In this document: positions 1 to 9,026 of the stretch, piece by piece
Layout of the letters: every line of letters begins with the position of its first letter
Position numbering within the stretch: the stretch's first letter is position 1
NCBI GenBank assembly: GCA_946407895.1
Contig: CAMJQA010000004.1
Coordinates: forward strand, 1-64,000
Source of the DNA: an uncultured Prevotellaceae bacterium
Lineage (GTDB): Bacteria > Bacteroidota > Bacteroidia > Bacteroidales > Bacteroidaceae
DNA: 64,000 bases
Direction of reading: 5' to 3'
Notes under the pieces: model-generated
Database searches by the model: none
What the model saw: the letters and a program-made list of their open reading frames with translations, nothing else
Told to the model about the DNA's origin: nothing
Made by a program: the position numbers and the translations under genes

Positions 1-3000
1 ATGGTCTCGACGCCGTTAAGGGTGACGTTGCCAGCTTGCAGACTGCCGTTGCAGGCCTGATTGCTGCCGACAACGACATTCAGACAAAGATTGACAATCT
101 GTTTGGTGAGGCCAGCGCACGTATCGCTACCCTGACCGGCACTGTCGGCACCAACGAGGCTGCCATCAAGTCTCTGCAGGATGCTCTCACAGCTCTGCAG
201 AATGGCGACATCAAGTCTCTGCAGGATGCCGTTAAGGGTCTTGAGGGTCAGATTAAGGATGCCCAGGGCGCTGCCACCGAGGAGATTGGCAAGGCTACTG
301 CTGCTGTTAACCAGCTGAAGGGTCAGCTGGGCACCCTGCAGGGTGTTGTTGACGCTCTGACCGCCAGCGCTGTAAGCCAGACCGACATTGACAATGCCGT
401 TAACGCACTGGCTACTACCGTAGGTACCAACTATGACGACCTGAAGGGTCAGATTGAGGCTCTGAAGGGTGGTATTCCCACAGCTGCTGCTATTGCTGCT
501 GCTGCCGAGGCTGCTGCCAAGGCTGCTGCCAATGAAGCTGTTGCTGCAATGGTTAAGGAATATGACCTCAGCGGTATCAACGCTTCTATCGCCGAGCTGA
601 AGACTAACTACTCCAGCATTGACAATACCATCACAGAGAAGGTTGACGTTGCCAAGGAAGAACTCCGGAAGTATATGGAGGACTATGTAAAACAGTTGGT
701 AGGCACAGCCGGCGAAGGCGGCGAATCTGCTGCTGACGGTTCTCTGCAGGCTCAGATTGACGAGCTCGCTACTGTTCTCTATGAGTATCTGTTTGGTGCT
801 GAGGCTGAGGCAGGTGCTAAGCTGAAGGCTGGTGAGGAAGCTGCCGAGAAGGCCAGCGCTATCTCCAAGCTGAAGGATGCCATTGCCAAGGCTACTGGTG
901 CTACCACCAGCGAGACCACGCTGAGCAGCATCACGCTGATTCCCGACCTGTACATCAACGGTATCGAGGCTCTGCAGTTCAAGGCTCTGACCTATCAGCC
1001 ACGCGCATTCGATAAGGCTGTTGAGAACCAAGTTCCTAACTACAAGCGAAGCTTGGTTAATGCACAGGATAAGGACAAGAAGGATCTTCCCGAGAAGAAC
1101 GTTGACAACGGTGGAACCACCGCTTACTATCGCCTGAGCCCCATGACGGTGAAGGAGAATGACATCGTTAAGGATGGCATTAAGTTCTATAGCAAGACTG
1201 CCAAGACTGAGACTCGTGGTCTCGCTGAGGATGCTGGCCTGAAGGAGAATACTCCCATTAAGCCCGCAAGCGTTCAGATTGAGAACGGTATCCTGGCCGT
1301 GAAGATGCAGAAGACCGTTACCGGTAGCCTGAGATTCAAGGGCGAAGGTAATCCTGCTACGCTGGTATCTCTGATGGTTCCCCGTGCTGACGGCAGCGCT
1401 GACATCTACTCTGAGTTCTCTCTGATTGACGAGAACAACTTCAAGGTACACATTGCAGCTGAGAACCTCTACGAGAAGAAGGGCGGCGACGGTAAGGTAA
1501 TCACCGACTGGGCTACCTATCACGAGGATGCTGCTACCATCTATGGCCACTATGCTGGCTATCAGGCTGTTTATGGCACCAACGTTGACGATGCTACCTT
1601 CATTAAGAAGGAGATTGCCTACAACGAGACTTACGACCTGCTCAAGCTGGTTGCCGGTTGCGATGACAATACTCATGCCAGATATTCTGTTGCCGAGCTG
1701 AAGAGCTTCGGTCTGACCTTCGAGTTCAGCATTCCTACTGATGCTTATACCAAGAACGCTGCCAACGGCACCGACCAGCAACAGTTTGCTAAGATTGACG
1801 GCACTATCATCAGTTCTAAACTGCCTGATAATGCGCATAGCGAATCTGCTAACCGTGCTGCCATCGACAAGGCTCCTATCGTACGCGTTGTCCTGAAGAA
1901 TGGTGGTGATATCGTGGACGAGGCTTACTTCAAGATTAAGTGGGTTGCCGAGCCTATACCTGTACTGCCTCCTCTGGATCCTGTTACATTGGACGCTGTT
2001 ACAAAGTTTGGCGATTTGAAGTGCGACCCCGTAACTGTAGGTCTGACATGGAAGGACTTCATCAACAATGTTTACGGTGCAACATTCGAGAGAAATGGCG
2101 AGACCGTTAAGCCCGATCTGAGCTATGACGAGTTCAAGACCATCTATCCTGCTGGTGACATCACCACCAAGCTGGTTACTCCTGGTCTGACCACCGCTCT
2201 GGTTGTTAACACTACTGCTCCCGATGAGGACGCTCAGGTAGCTTCTTGGACCATCAATCCTGATGAGTTCGGTAGGATTCTGCCCGCTCGCTCAAAGACC
2301 GTTGAGGCTCAGATTATTTTCAAGTCTTCTAAGCCCACCCAGTATCCCGACCTGATTCTTCCTTGGAAGTACACTGTGAAATTGCCCGTGGCTCCCGTTG
2401 TTAACGGTTACAACACCAACTACTGGTTCGCTACAGGCGAGAAACTGTATGTCCTGCCCGTTCAGTACAACACTTTGGATGCAAGCGGTACAGTTTGGAA
2501 TACTGAAGTTAAGTATGACTACAACATTATGCAGGCCTTCATAACCAGCACTAAGACTGAGACTGGTACCTTTAAGGATTGGATACTGAAGAACGTGCCC
2601 AGCAACTGCGGAACATGGGATCTCCAGTTTGCTATTAATCAGAGTTATGGTCTTGAGTATCATCCTGCATATATGGCTTGGGACGCTGGTAAGAAAGCAT
2701 GGACTGGTTCTGAACCTCTGAAGGATGAGGGCGTTGCTTTTGCAACCTTTGGTGCATATCAGCTCCAGAGAGATCTTGGTGCTAATTTGGGTGATATACC
2801 TACTACTGGAATCCGTCTGAACTGGCTTAATGGTGGTCACACCTCTTGGCAGAACCGTGAGGATAATCCGTTCGCTGTCCTTAACGCCACTAAGGCTGAT
2901 AAGAATGTTGTCGCTCCTCTGTTGAATGACCTCTCAGATGATAACGAAGCTGACGGCTGGACACCTAAGAAGACTAATGCTGACAAGAAAGCCATTGACC

Positions 3001-3611
3001 TGACTATATGGGCTAAGTACAATGCCTTCAACGAAGAAAAGGTAACAGACTTCAAGGCATATCTGGTTACTCCTATCCGTATTAACCACAGCCTGAATGG
3101 CGCATTCGAGAATGGTCACATCTCTGGTACAGTTGTTGATGCTATGGGTAGTCTGAACATGACTGACTTCCGTGGCTATCTCGTACGCAAGACTGCTCCA
3201 AGTGCAGATGAGGCTAAGGTTGAGCGCACGAAGTACACCGACAAGTTGTACACTTACTATGGTCTAACCGATCCTGCCTTTGACATTCCAAATGCTAAGT
3301 TTGGTTTAAAGATTGAGGGTGGCAACATGGTTGCTGTTAACTCCGCTTCTTTGTCTGCTGATGAAGTTAAGGCTCTTACCGCCGGTGGTATGGCTCCTTC
3401 TCTGGAGGAAGTAGGTGGTAAGTTGGTTTACAAGAACATGGGCGGTCATGAGCCCGACTTTGTTTACAATGTATATGTTCCTGTTACCATCACTCACGCG
3501 TTCGGTGTAAAGACCAGCTACATTGCAATCCCCATCTACCCGAAGGGACAGGCTGCAGCTGACGGTTATAAGTATGGTCAGGATGGTGACTACGTGAAGA
3601 TTGCTAAGTAA
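1..3611 (+). CDS. Coiled-coil surface lipoprotein, copy A (5' end outside window)
   Basis: The reading frame is open from base 3, so the gene starts left of the window; the TTG at 36 is internal. The visible part begins with about 180 residues of Ala/Gln/Asp-rich coiled coil with repeats such as IKSLQDALTALQNGD, AAAIAAAAEAAAKAAANEA and DLKGQIEALKGG. From about residue 300 on it is beta-rich and ends at KYGQDGDYVKIAK. The stalk is almost identical in protein and DNA to the complete paralog at 15494-20152 on the other strand, whereas the heads are only distantly similar, sharing short motifs such as WKxxINNVYG, VLPVQYNT and LYTYYG. By analogy with that copy, the missing N-terminus should carry a lipoprotein signal and the protein should stand on the cell surface; this is inference. 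A strong terminator and a small lipoprotein gene follow. The role is unknown; the shape fits an adhesin or spacer protein. Confidence 0.85.
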   Translation, partial: GLDAVKGDVASLQTAVAGLIAADNDIQTKIDNLFGEASARIATLTGTVGTNEAAIKSLQDALTALQNGDIKSLQDAVKGLEGQIKDAQGAATEEIGKATAAVNQLKGQLGTLQGVVDALTASAVSQTDIDNAVNALATTVGTNYDDLKGQIEALKGGIPTAAAIAAAAEAAAKAAANEAVAAMVKEYDLSGINASIAELKTNYSSIDNTITEKVDVAKEELRKYMEDYVKQLVGTAGEGGESAADGSLQAQIDELATVLYEYLFGAEAEAGAKLKAGEEAAEKASAISKLKDAIAKATGATTSETTLSSITLIPDLYINGIEALQFKALTYQPRAFDKAVENQVPNYKRSLVNAQDKDKKDLPEKNVDNGGTTAYYRLSPMTVKENDIVKDGIKFYSKTAKTETRGLAEDAGLKENTPIKPASVQIENGILAVKMQKTVTGSLRFKGEGNPATLVSLMVPRADGSADIYSEFSLIDENNFKVHIAAENLYEKKGGDGKVITDWATYHEDAATIYGHYAGYQAVYGTNVDDATFIKKEIAYNETYDLLKLVAGCDDNTHARYSVAELKSFGLTFEFSIPTDAYTKNAANGTDQQQFAKIDGTIISSKLPDNAHSESANRAAIDKAPIVRVVLKNGGDIVDEAYFKIKWVAEPIPVLPPLDPVTLDAVTKFGDLKCDPVTVGLTWKDFINNVYGATFERNGETVKPDLSYDEFKTIYPAGDITTKLVTPGLTTALVVNTTAPDEDAQVASWTINPDEFGRILPARSKTVEAQIIFKSSKPTQYPDLILPWKYTVKLPVAPVVNGYNTNYWFATGEKLYVLPVQYNTLDASGTVWNTEVKYDYNIMQAFITSTKTETGTFKDWILKNVPSNCGTWDLQFAINQSYGLEYHPAYMAWDAGKKAWTGSEPLKDEGVAFATFGAYQLQRDLGANLGDIPTTGIRLNWLNGGHTSWQNREDNPFAVLNATKADKNVVAPLLNDLSDDNEADGWTPKKTNADKKAIDLTIWAKYNAFNEEKVTDFKAYLVTPIRINHSLNGAFENGHISGTVVDAMGSLNMTDFRGYLVRKTAPSADEAKVERTKYTDKLYTYYGLTDPAFDIPNAKFGLKIEGGNMVAVNSASLSADEVKALTAGGMAPSLEEVGGKLVYKNMGGHEPDFVYNVYVPVTITHAFGVKTSYIAIPIYPKGQAAADGYKYGQDGDYVKIAK

Positions 3612-3669
3612 GAATTTTGACAAGAAGATTTATTGAAAAGAGTAGTTCAATAGATTAAATTAAACTTGA

Positions 3670-3704
3670 GAGTGCTCTGAGACTGTTCAGGGCACTCTTT
3701 TTTT
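3670..3704 (+). terminator. Intrinsic terminator between copy A and its small lipoprotein
   Basis: An 11-bp stem, GAGTGCTCTGA against TCAGGGCACTC, with a 6-nt loop is followed by seven T. It lies only 18 nt before the ATG of the next co-oriented gene, so that gene depends on read-through or on a promoter inside this stretch. Confidence 0.85.
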
Positions 3705-3722
3705 AAAACAAACAAATCAGCA

Positions 3723-4247
3723 ATGAAGAAAGTATTATATGTTGTCCCAATCTTTTTACTCATCCTTGCGGCTGCTTGCTCTGGCGGGAAGAAGGAAGGT
3801 GTACAGATAGCTCATCCTCGTTTTGACGAGCACATGACGCGTACGGCGCAGGATTCTGCAGACGTACTGAATCTGACCAACCGGTTCCTCGACCTGCTGA
3901 AAGCCGAGCAGTATGACGATGCTTTGAATATGCTCTACACCTTCAACAGTGAAGACAGCATTATTCAACCCATCAGTGATGCGCGCCGTCAGGAAATGCT
4001 CAATACATTCGGCACCTTCCCCGTGCTGAACTACGAGATTGATACCGTACTGATGTATACAGATTATGATACTGAGGTACGCTATATCTACGAGTTCTTC
4101 AAAAAGCCCGAGGGCAGCACGATGCCTAATACGATGAATGGTACGGTCTGCCCTCACCGCCAAGACGGTAAGTGGTATTTGACGGTTCCAACCGAAAAGA
4201 GCGAGCGTGTTTTTGAGAAGAATAGGACACGAGATTCCAGATCATAG
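3723..4247 (+). CDS. Small lipoprotein, partner of copy A
   Basis: 174 residues. The N-terminus is Lys-rich, then hydrophobic, and ends in the lipobox LAAAC, so it is a signal-peptidase-II lipoprotein. The rest is soluble and includes a helical stretch (NLTNRFLDLLKAEQYDDALNM) that recalls domains holding a cystatin- or NTF2-like fold, and a C-terminal part with FFKKPEG and NGTVCPHRQDGKWYL. About half of the residues match the lipoprotein at 14868-15389, which lies in the same position behind the other coiled-coil gene. The pairing has therefore been kept through duplication, and the two proteins probably act together at the outer membrane (inference). I do not recognise a named family. Confidence 0.8.
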   Translation: MKKVLYVVPIFLLILAAACSGGKKEGVQIAHPRFDEHMTRTAQDSADVLNLTNRFLDLLKAEQYDDALNMLYTFNSEDSIIQPISDARRQEMLNTFGTFPVLNYEIDTVLMYTDYDTEVRYIYEFFKKPEGSTMPNTMNGTVCPHRQDGKWYLTVPTEKSERVFEKNRTRDSRS

Positions 4248-4304
4248 ATAATCGTTTTGGGGCGTTTTCGTTAAAACGTCTGTTTTTCGAGTTGTTGTTT
4301 GTGG
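4247..4304 (+). repeat. Inverted repeat arm A (3' UTR of small lipoprotein)
   Basis: About 58 bp, including AACGTCTGTTTTTCGAGTTG, reappear in reverse complement at 14785-14842 with only a few differences. Each arm lies between a lipoprotein stop and its terminator, so they mark the inner edge of the inverted duplication. Confidence 0.85.
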
Positions 4305-4342
4305 AGGGCGTGCTAAGTGCTGGCATGCCCTCTTTGTTTTTT
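4304..4342 (+). terminator. Terminator of small lipoprotein A
   Basis: GAGGGCGTGC pairs with GCATGCCCTC (one G-T wobble) around a 9-nt loop and is followed by TTTGTTTTTT. Confidence 0.85.
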
Positions 4343-4354
4343 CATTCGAGGCAA

Positions 4355-4560
4355 GCGGTTGAATTGTTCAAGTCAAACGCTTGAATTGCCAAATTTAAAC
4401 GCTTGAATTGCCCATAATCAAATGTTAGAATGTCGAAAGTCAATTCTTTCAACGACTCGAGTGAATCGATTGAATGACTCGAGTGAATCGATTGAATGAC
4501 TCGAGTGAATTGATTGAGTGACTCGAGTGAATTGATTGAGTGACTCGAGTGAATTTATGA
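4355..4560. repeat. 22-bp tandem array, about nine units
   Basis: The stretch can be cut into strict 22-bp units from 4355 on. The first five are degenerate around CGCTTGAATTGCC, and the last four are nearly identical around GACTCGAGTGAATCGATTGA. The late units each hold two small palindromes, ACTCGAGT and ATCGAT. The array sits between the convergent lipoprotein A and asnS genes and codes for nothing credible. Confidence 0.9.
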
Positions 4561-4587
4561 GACAATGCCCTAAGGCCGTTTATTCTC

Positions 4588-4619
4588 ATAAAAAACGCTC
4601 CCCTGGGCAGGGAGCGTTT
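4588..4619 (-). terminator. Terminator of asnS
   Basis: On the minus strand ten bases ending in GCTCCC pair with GGGAGC and flanks around a 7-nt loop, and a T run follows. A second small hairpin (CTCCCC/GGGGAG, 4628-4645) lies between it and the asnS stop. Confidence 0.8.
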
Positions 4620-4662
4620 ACTTCTTTCTCCCCGATTCAGGGGAGCTTGATTCTGTTTAATC

Positions 4663-6102
4663 TTAGAACTCGGCATTCTTTGGTGTTCTTGGGAAAGGAA
4701 TGACGTCGCGTATGTTCTGCATTCCCGTCACGAAGAGGATGAGCCGCTCGAATCCGAGTCCAAAACCTGCGTGGGGGCAGCTACCGTAGCGGCGTGTATC
4801 GAGGTACCACCACAGGTGCGTCATATCCATCTGGCGGCGGTTAATCTCGGTCATCAGCTTGTCATAGCTCTCCTCGCGCACGCTGCCACCGATTATCTCG
4901 CCTATTGAGGGGAACAGTACATCGGTGCCCTGCATTGTGGGGCCGGGTGCAACTGCTCCCTTGTATCCGATGGAGCCGCCGTCGGGGGTAGCAGCGTTCT
5001 GCTTCATATAGAACGATTTGAAGGAGCGCGGATAGTCGGTCATGATGACTGGCTTCTTGAAATGCTCCTCCACGAGGTAGCGCTCATGCTCGCTGGCCAG
5101 GTCGTCGCCCCATTCGCAGGGGAATTCGAACTTGTGTCCCTGAGCCTTGGCTTCCTGCAGTATGTGTATTCCCTCGGTGTATGGCAGGCGTACGAAGTCC
5201 TCCTTCAGCACGCCCTCCAGGCGCTCTATCAGGCCCTTATCGACCATTTTGTTGAGGAACTCCAGGTCGTCGCGGCAGTTGTCTAGTGCCCAGCGTACGC
5301 AGTACTTGATGAAGTCTTCCTCCAGGTCCATCAGCTCCTCCTGGTCCATGAAGGCTATTTCTGGCTCAATCATCCAGAACTCTGCCAGGTGGCGCGGCGT
5401 GTTGCTGTTCTCGGCACGGAAGGTGGGGCCAAAGGTGTATATGGCTCCGAGGGCTGTGGCACCGAGTTCGCCCTCGAGCTGACCGGAGACGGTGAGCGAC
5501 GTCTGCTCGCCAAAGAAGTCGTCGCTGTAGATGATCTTGCCCTGCTCGTCCTTCTTCAGGTCGTAGAGGTTCTTTGTAGTCACCTGGAACATATTGCCCG
5601 CTCCCTCGCAGTCGCTGGCGGTGATGAGGGGCGTGTGGAAGTAGAAGTATCCGTGCTGGTGGAAATAGCTGTGGATGGCCATTGCCATATTGTGGCGTAT
5701 GCGGAATACGGCGCCAAACGTGTTGGTGCGCGGGCGCAGGTGAGCCACGGTGCGCAGGTATTCCCAGCTGGCTCCCTTCTTCTGCAGGGGATAGGTGTTG
5801 TCGCAGTCGCCCAGCACCTCTATCTGCGTGGCCTGAATCTCGCTGGCCTGCCCTGCTGCGGGGCTCTCCACGAGCTTCCCGTCCACGCTGAGGCATGCTC
5901 CGGTGGTTACGCGCTTCAGTGTCTCCTCGGGGAAGTTTGCATCATCGCCCACTATTTGTATGTTCTTTATGGTGCTTCCGTCGTTGAGGGCGATAAAGAA
6001 GATGCCCTTGCTGCCGCGCTTGCTGCGCACCCAGCCTTTCACGTTAATTTCGGCGCCGAAGTCAGTACGCTTCAGCGCGTCTATTACCTTTGTACGTTTC
6101 AT
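4663..6102 (-). CDS. asnS: Asparaginyl-tRNA synthetase
   Basis: 479 residues, the usual length for bacterial AsnRS. It charges tRNA-Asn with asparagine in the cytoplasm. The N-terminal about 105 residues form the OB-fold anticodon-binding domain ([23 protein letters not shown]). The class II catalytic core follows, with motif 2 around [21 protein letters not shown] and motif 3 at [15 protein letters not shown], and the protein ends in [10 protein letters not shown]. It is the last gene of a likely purB-rluB-asnS transcription unit and is separated from rluB by 106 bp that hold a C-rich palindromic repeat. The ATG at 6102 gives the expected N-terminus. Confidence 0.97.
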   Translation of the reverse strand: MKRTKVIDALKRTDFGAEINVKGWVRSKRGSKGIFFIALNDGSTIKNIQIVGDDANFPEETLKRVTTGACLSVDGKLVESPAAGQASEIQATQIEVLGDCDNTYPLQKKGASWEYLRTVAHLRPRTNTFGAVFRIRHNMAMAIHSYFHQHGYFYFHTPLITASDCEGAGNMFQVTTKNLYDLKKDEQGKIIYSDDFFGEQTSLTVSGQLEGELGATALGAIYTFGPTFRAENSNTPRHLAEFWMIEPEIAFMDQEELMDLEEDFIKYCVRWALDNCRDDLEFLNKMVDKGLIERLEGVLKEDFVRLPYTEGIHILQEAKAQGHKFEFPCEWGDDLASEHERYLVEEHFKKPVIMTDYPRSFKSFYMKQNAATPDGGSIGYKGAVAPGPTMQGTDVLFPSIGEIIGGSVREESYDKLMTEINRRQMDMTHLWWYLDTRRYGSCPHAGFGLGFERLILFVTGMQNIRDVIPFPRTPKNAEF

Positions 6103-6149
6103 GTTATCTTATTCTTTTTAGTTTCTGTTCTTAATGCTCGCGTTTCCGG

Positions 6150-6200
6150 CCCCCTCTCCCCCCCCCTTGTGCAAGGGGAGAGGCGGGTGTCGGAGTGGGT
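6150..6200. repeat. GC-rich imperfect palindromic repeat
   Basis: Between asnS and rluB lies CCCCCTCTCCC...CCTTGTGCAAGGGGAGAGG, an imperfect palindrome followed by GCGGGTGTCGGAGTGGG. Similar C-rich/G-rich stretches occur near 28377-28460 and, less clearly, in the coding linkers of topB and the response regulator. Confidence 0.55.
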
Positions 6201-6208
6201 TGAGCCTG

Positions 6209-7474
6209 CTACTCAAAGGCTCCGCGGCGGAGCATAGCCACCTCGGTCTCGGTGAGAAAGCGCCAGTCGCCCCGGCGCACGTTCTTCTTGGTCAGGCCGG
6301 CGAAATATACGCGGTCGAGCTTGATGACACGGTAGCCCAGGCTCTCGAAGATGCGTCGCACAATGCGGTTGCGGCCCGAGTGAATCTCAATGCCTACCTG
6401 CTTCTTGTCCGTCTCGCTGGCGTACTCAATGGCATCAGCCTTTATGTCGCCGTCCTCCAGCGATATGCCGTCGGCAATCAGTCGCATATCGGCTGCCGTA
6501 AGAGCCTTGTTCAGATATACATGGTATATCTTCTTCTTCAGATACTGCGGGTGTGTGAGTTTTGTGGCCAGGTCGCCGTCGTTGGTGAGCAGCAGCACAC
6601 CGGTGGTATTGCGGTCGAGCCTGCCTACGGGATATATGCGCTCGCGGCATGCATCCTTCACCAGGTCCATCACCGTCTTGCGGTTCTGGGGGTCTTCGCT
6701 GGTGGTTACGTAGTCCTTGGGTTTGTTCAGCAGCACATATACCTTCTTTTCGATGCTTACCGGCTGGTCGTGGAAGACCACCTTGTCTGAGCGCTTCACC
6801 TTCGTGCCCAGCTCAGTCACCACTACGCCGTTCACGCTCACCAGCCCGGCGGATATAAACGTGTCAGCCTCGCGACGGCTGCATACGCCGGCGTTAGCCA
6901 GGAAACGGTTCAGGCGGATGGGCGCCTCGGGGTCGAACTGCACCGATTTGTACTCAATCTGCTTCTTCATGCTGTACTTGGCATGCGGATTGTAGTCGGC
7001 CGTGCGTGGTTTGCGCTGTGCGCCGCCCTTCTTGTATCCGCCCTGCTGACGGGGCTGATAGCCGCCCTCGCGCTTCTGGTAGGCACCCTGCTGGCGCGGA
7101 CGATATCCGCCTTCCTTAGGCTGATATCCGCCTTCGTGGGGCTTGTAACCTTCGCGTGGCTGATAGCCTTCACGGGGTTTGTAGGCCTCGCGCGGCTGAT
7201 ATCCCTCCCTGGGCTTATATCCTTCACGGGGCTGATAGGCGCCTTCGCGGGGCTGGTATCCCTCGCGTGGCTGATAGCTCCGGGTAACGGGACGGCTCAG
7301 TTTGCCGTCAGAACTGGCGCTGAATGCCGAGCGGTTAATACGTGGACGCAGGGGGCGTCCGCTGGCGCTGAAGCGGCCAGCACTTTCACTTCTTTGGGGG
7401 TGAGAACCATCCCGGTTTGTACCCTCATTGCCTTCGGAGAACTTCTCCCTCCAGCTTTCGTCTTCAATGCTCAT
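6209..7474 (-). CDS. rluB: 23S rRNA pseudouridine synthase, RluB/RsuA family, with repeat-rich N-terminus
   Basis: 421 residues. The C-terminal about 240 residues are a standard RluB/RsuA enzyme: an S4 RNA-binding domain (IRLNRFLANAGVCSRREAD) followed by the pseudouridine synthase domain with the catalytic Asp in GRLDRNTTGVLLLTNDGD. It isomerises a uridine in 23S rRNA. The N-terminal about 180 residues are low-complexity and basic, with about a dozen copies of a YQPREG/YKPREG-type unit followed by YQPRQQGG-type units. This looks like a disordered RNA-binding tail and is common in Bacteroidota homologs, although its length varies. The gene lies 26 bp downstream of purB and upstream of asnS on the same strand. 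Which of the rluB-, rluE- or rluF-type sites it modifies cannot be told from sequence alone. Confidence 0.9.
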   Translation of the reverse strand: MSIEDESWREKFSEGNEGTNRDGSHPQRSESAGRFSASGRPLRPRINRSAFSASSDGKLSRPVTRSYQPREGYQPREGAYQPREGYKPREGYQPREAYKPREGYQPREGYKPHEGGYQPKEGGYRPRQQGAYQKREGGYQPRQQGGYKKGGAQRKPRTADYNPHAKYSMKKQIEYKSVQFDPEAPIRLNRFLANAGVCSRREADTFISAGLVSVNGVVVTELGTKVKRSDKVVFHDQPVSIEKKVYVLLNKPKDYVTTSEDPQNRKTVMDLVKDACRERIYPVGRLDRNTTGVLLLTNDGDLATKLTHPQYLKKKIYHVYLNKALTAADMRLIADGISLEDGDIKADAIEYASETDKKQVGIEIHSGRNRIVRRIFESLGYRVIKLDRVYFAGLTKKNVRRGDWRFLTETEVAMLRRGAFE

Positions 7475-7500
7475 AGAAATTGTTTTTAGATAGTGAATTC

Positions 7501-8847
7501 TTAAATGCCTGTATATGTATGAGGAGTTATGGCGCGCAGCTCATCCTTCACAGACTCGCTCACCTCCAGTTCCTCGATGAAGTCTTTTATTGTCTGCCTG
7601 TCTATGCCTTTCCCTGTCCGCGTCAGGGCCTTCAGGGCCTCGTAGGGGTGGGGGTAGGCTTCGCGCCTTAGTATGGTCTGTATGGCCTCGGCCACCACAG
7701 CCCAGCAGTTGTCCAGGTCGCGGTTGATGGCATCCTGGTTCAGCACCAGCTTGCGCAACCCTTTCAGGGTGCTCTGCAGGCTGATGACCATGTGCCCCAT
7801 GGGCACGCCCACGTTTCTGAGCACGGTACTGTCCGTCAGGTCGCGCTGCAAGCGGCTCACGGGCAGTTTCTGGCTCAGGTGCTCCAGCAGGGCATTGGCT
7901 ACGCCCAGGTTGCCCTCGGAGTTCTCAAAGTCAATGGGGTTCACCTTGTGTGGCATAGCGCTGCTGCCCACCTCTCCGGCCTTTATCTTCTGACGGAAAT
8001 ATTCCATCGATACGTATTGCCAGAAGTCGCGGTCCAGGTCGATGATGATGGTGTTGATGCGCTTCATCGTGTCGAAGAGGGCACCCAGGAAGTCGTAGTT
8101 GCTTATCTGTGTGGTGTATTCCTCGCGCTCCAGGCCCAGCTTCTCGGCCACGAAGCGGTTGCCAAACTGTCGCCAGTCATACGTGGGGTAGGCCACGTGG
8201 TGTGCATTGTAGTTGCCCGTTGCCCCGCCAAACTTGGCTGTTATGGGGCATGCCTTCAGCATGGCCAGCTGGCGCTTCAGGCGATATACGAATACCATGA
8301 CCTCCTTGCCCAGGCGGGTAGGGCTGGCGGGCTGTCCGTGCGTCTTGGCCAGCATAGGCACCTCGGCCCACTCTGCGGCATAAGCCTCCAGCTGGCTGAT
8401 GAGTTCCTCAATCTGGGGGTAGTAAACCTCGTTCAGCGCCTCGCGGATGCTCAGGGGCACGCTGGTATTGTTGATGTCCTGCGAGGTCAGGCCAAAGTGG
8501 ATGAATTCCTTGTATGCCTCCAGTCCGCCAATAGCATCGAACTGCTCCTTGATGTAGTATTCCACGGCCTTTACGTCGTGGTTCGTCACTTGCTCTATGT
8601 CCTTCACGCGCTGGGCATCGGCTTCCGTAAAGTTGCCGTATATGGCCCGCAGGCGGGGGAACAGGCTGGCCGGAAAGTCGGTCAGCTGTGGCAGGGGCAG
8701 TTCGCACAGGGCAATGAAGTACTCCACCTCCACCCTTACGCGATAGCGTATGAGTGCATATTCCGAGAAGAATGCAGCCAACGCTTCCGTCTTACTGCGA
8801 TAGCGGCCGTCAACTGGCGATATAGCTGTCAGTAAATCCAATTTCAT
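7501..8847 (-). CDS. purB: Adenylosuccinate lyase
   Basis: 448 residues, full length. It cleaves SAICAR to AICAR and adenylosuccinate to AMP plus fumarate in purine synthesis. The fumarase/aspartase-superfamily signature SSAMPHKVNPIDFENSEGN is present, as are THGQPASPTRLGKE and the TSQDINNT segment that carries active-site residues. It is the first gene of the purB-rluB-asnS cluster. A -7 motif (TACCTTTG on -) lies at 8952-8959, which leaves an untranslated leader of about 100 nt in which I do not recognise a known riboswitch. Confidence 0.97.
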   Translation of the reverse strand: MKLDLLTAISPVDGRYRSKTEALAAFFSEYALIRYRVRVEVEYFIALCELPLPQLTDFPASLFPRLRAIYGNFTEADAQRVKDIEQVTNHDVKAVEYYIKEQFDAIGGLEAYKEFIHFGLTSQDINNTSVPLSIREALNEVYYPQIEELISQLEAYAAEWAEVPMLAKTHGQPASPTRLGKEVMVFVYRLKRQLAMLKACPITAKFGGATGNYNAHHVAYPTYDWRQFGNRFVAEKLGLEREEYTTQISNYDFLGALFDTMKRINTIIIDLDRDFWQYVSMEYFRQKIKAGEVGSSAMPHKVNPIDFENSEGNLGVANALLEHLSQKLPVSRLQRDLTDSTVLRNVGVPMGHMVISLQSTLKGLRKLVLNQDAINRDLDNCWAVVAEAIQTILRREAYPHPYEALKALTRTGKGIDRQTIKDFIEELEVSESVKDELRAITPHTYTGI

Positions 8848-8951
8848 AATAAAAGTTGCGAACTTAAGTATTTTACTCTTTTTCCTATTTCGTTTAGACT
8901 CTTTCGCGGGGTTATCCTTGCTTTAAATCCCCCTTTGTTCGATTCAGGCCA

Positions 8952-8959
8952 CAAAGGTA
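8952..8959 (-). promoter_or_regulatory. Probable purB promoter, -7 element
   Basis: The minus strand reads TACCTTTG, a perfect TAnnTTTG Bacteroidota -7 box. No clear TTTG -33 box is seen at the usual spacing. Confidence 0.6.
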
Positions 8960-9026
8960 CAACATTTTTCTATAATAGGAAGGGAAGAAAGAGTTTTTTT
9001 TGTGAATTTGCTCAAAAAGTGAATTT

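Noticed and set aside
5389-6237. 282-codon frame on + opposite asnS
   Set aside because: Shadow of asnS with no start context or domain.
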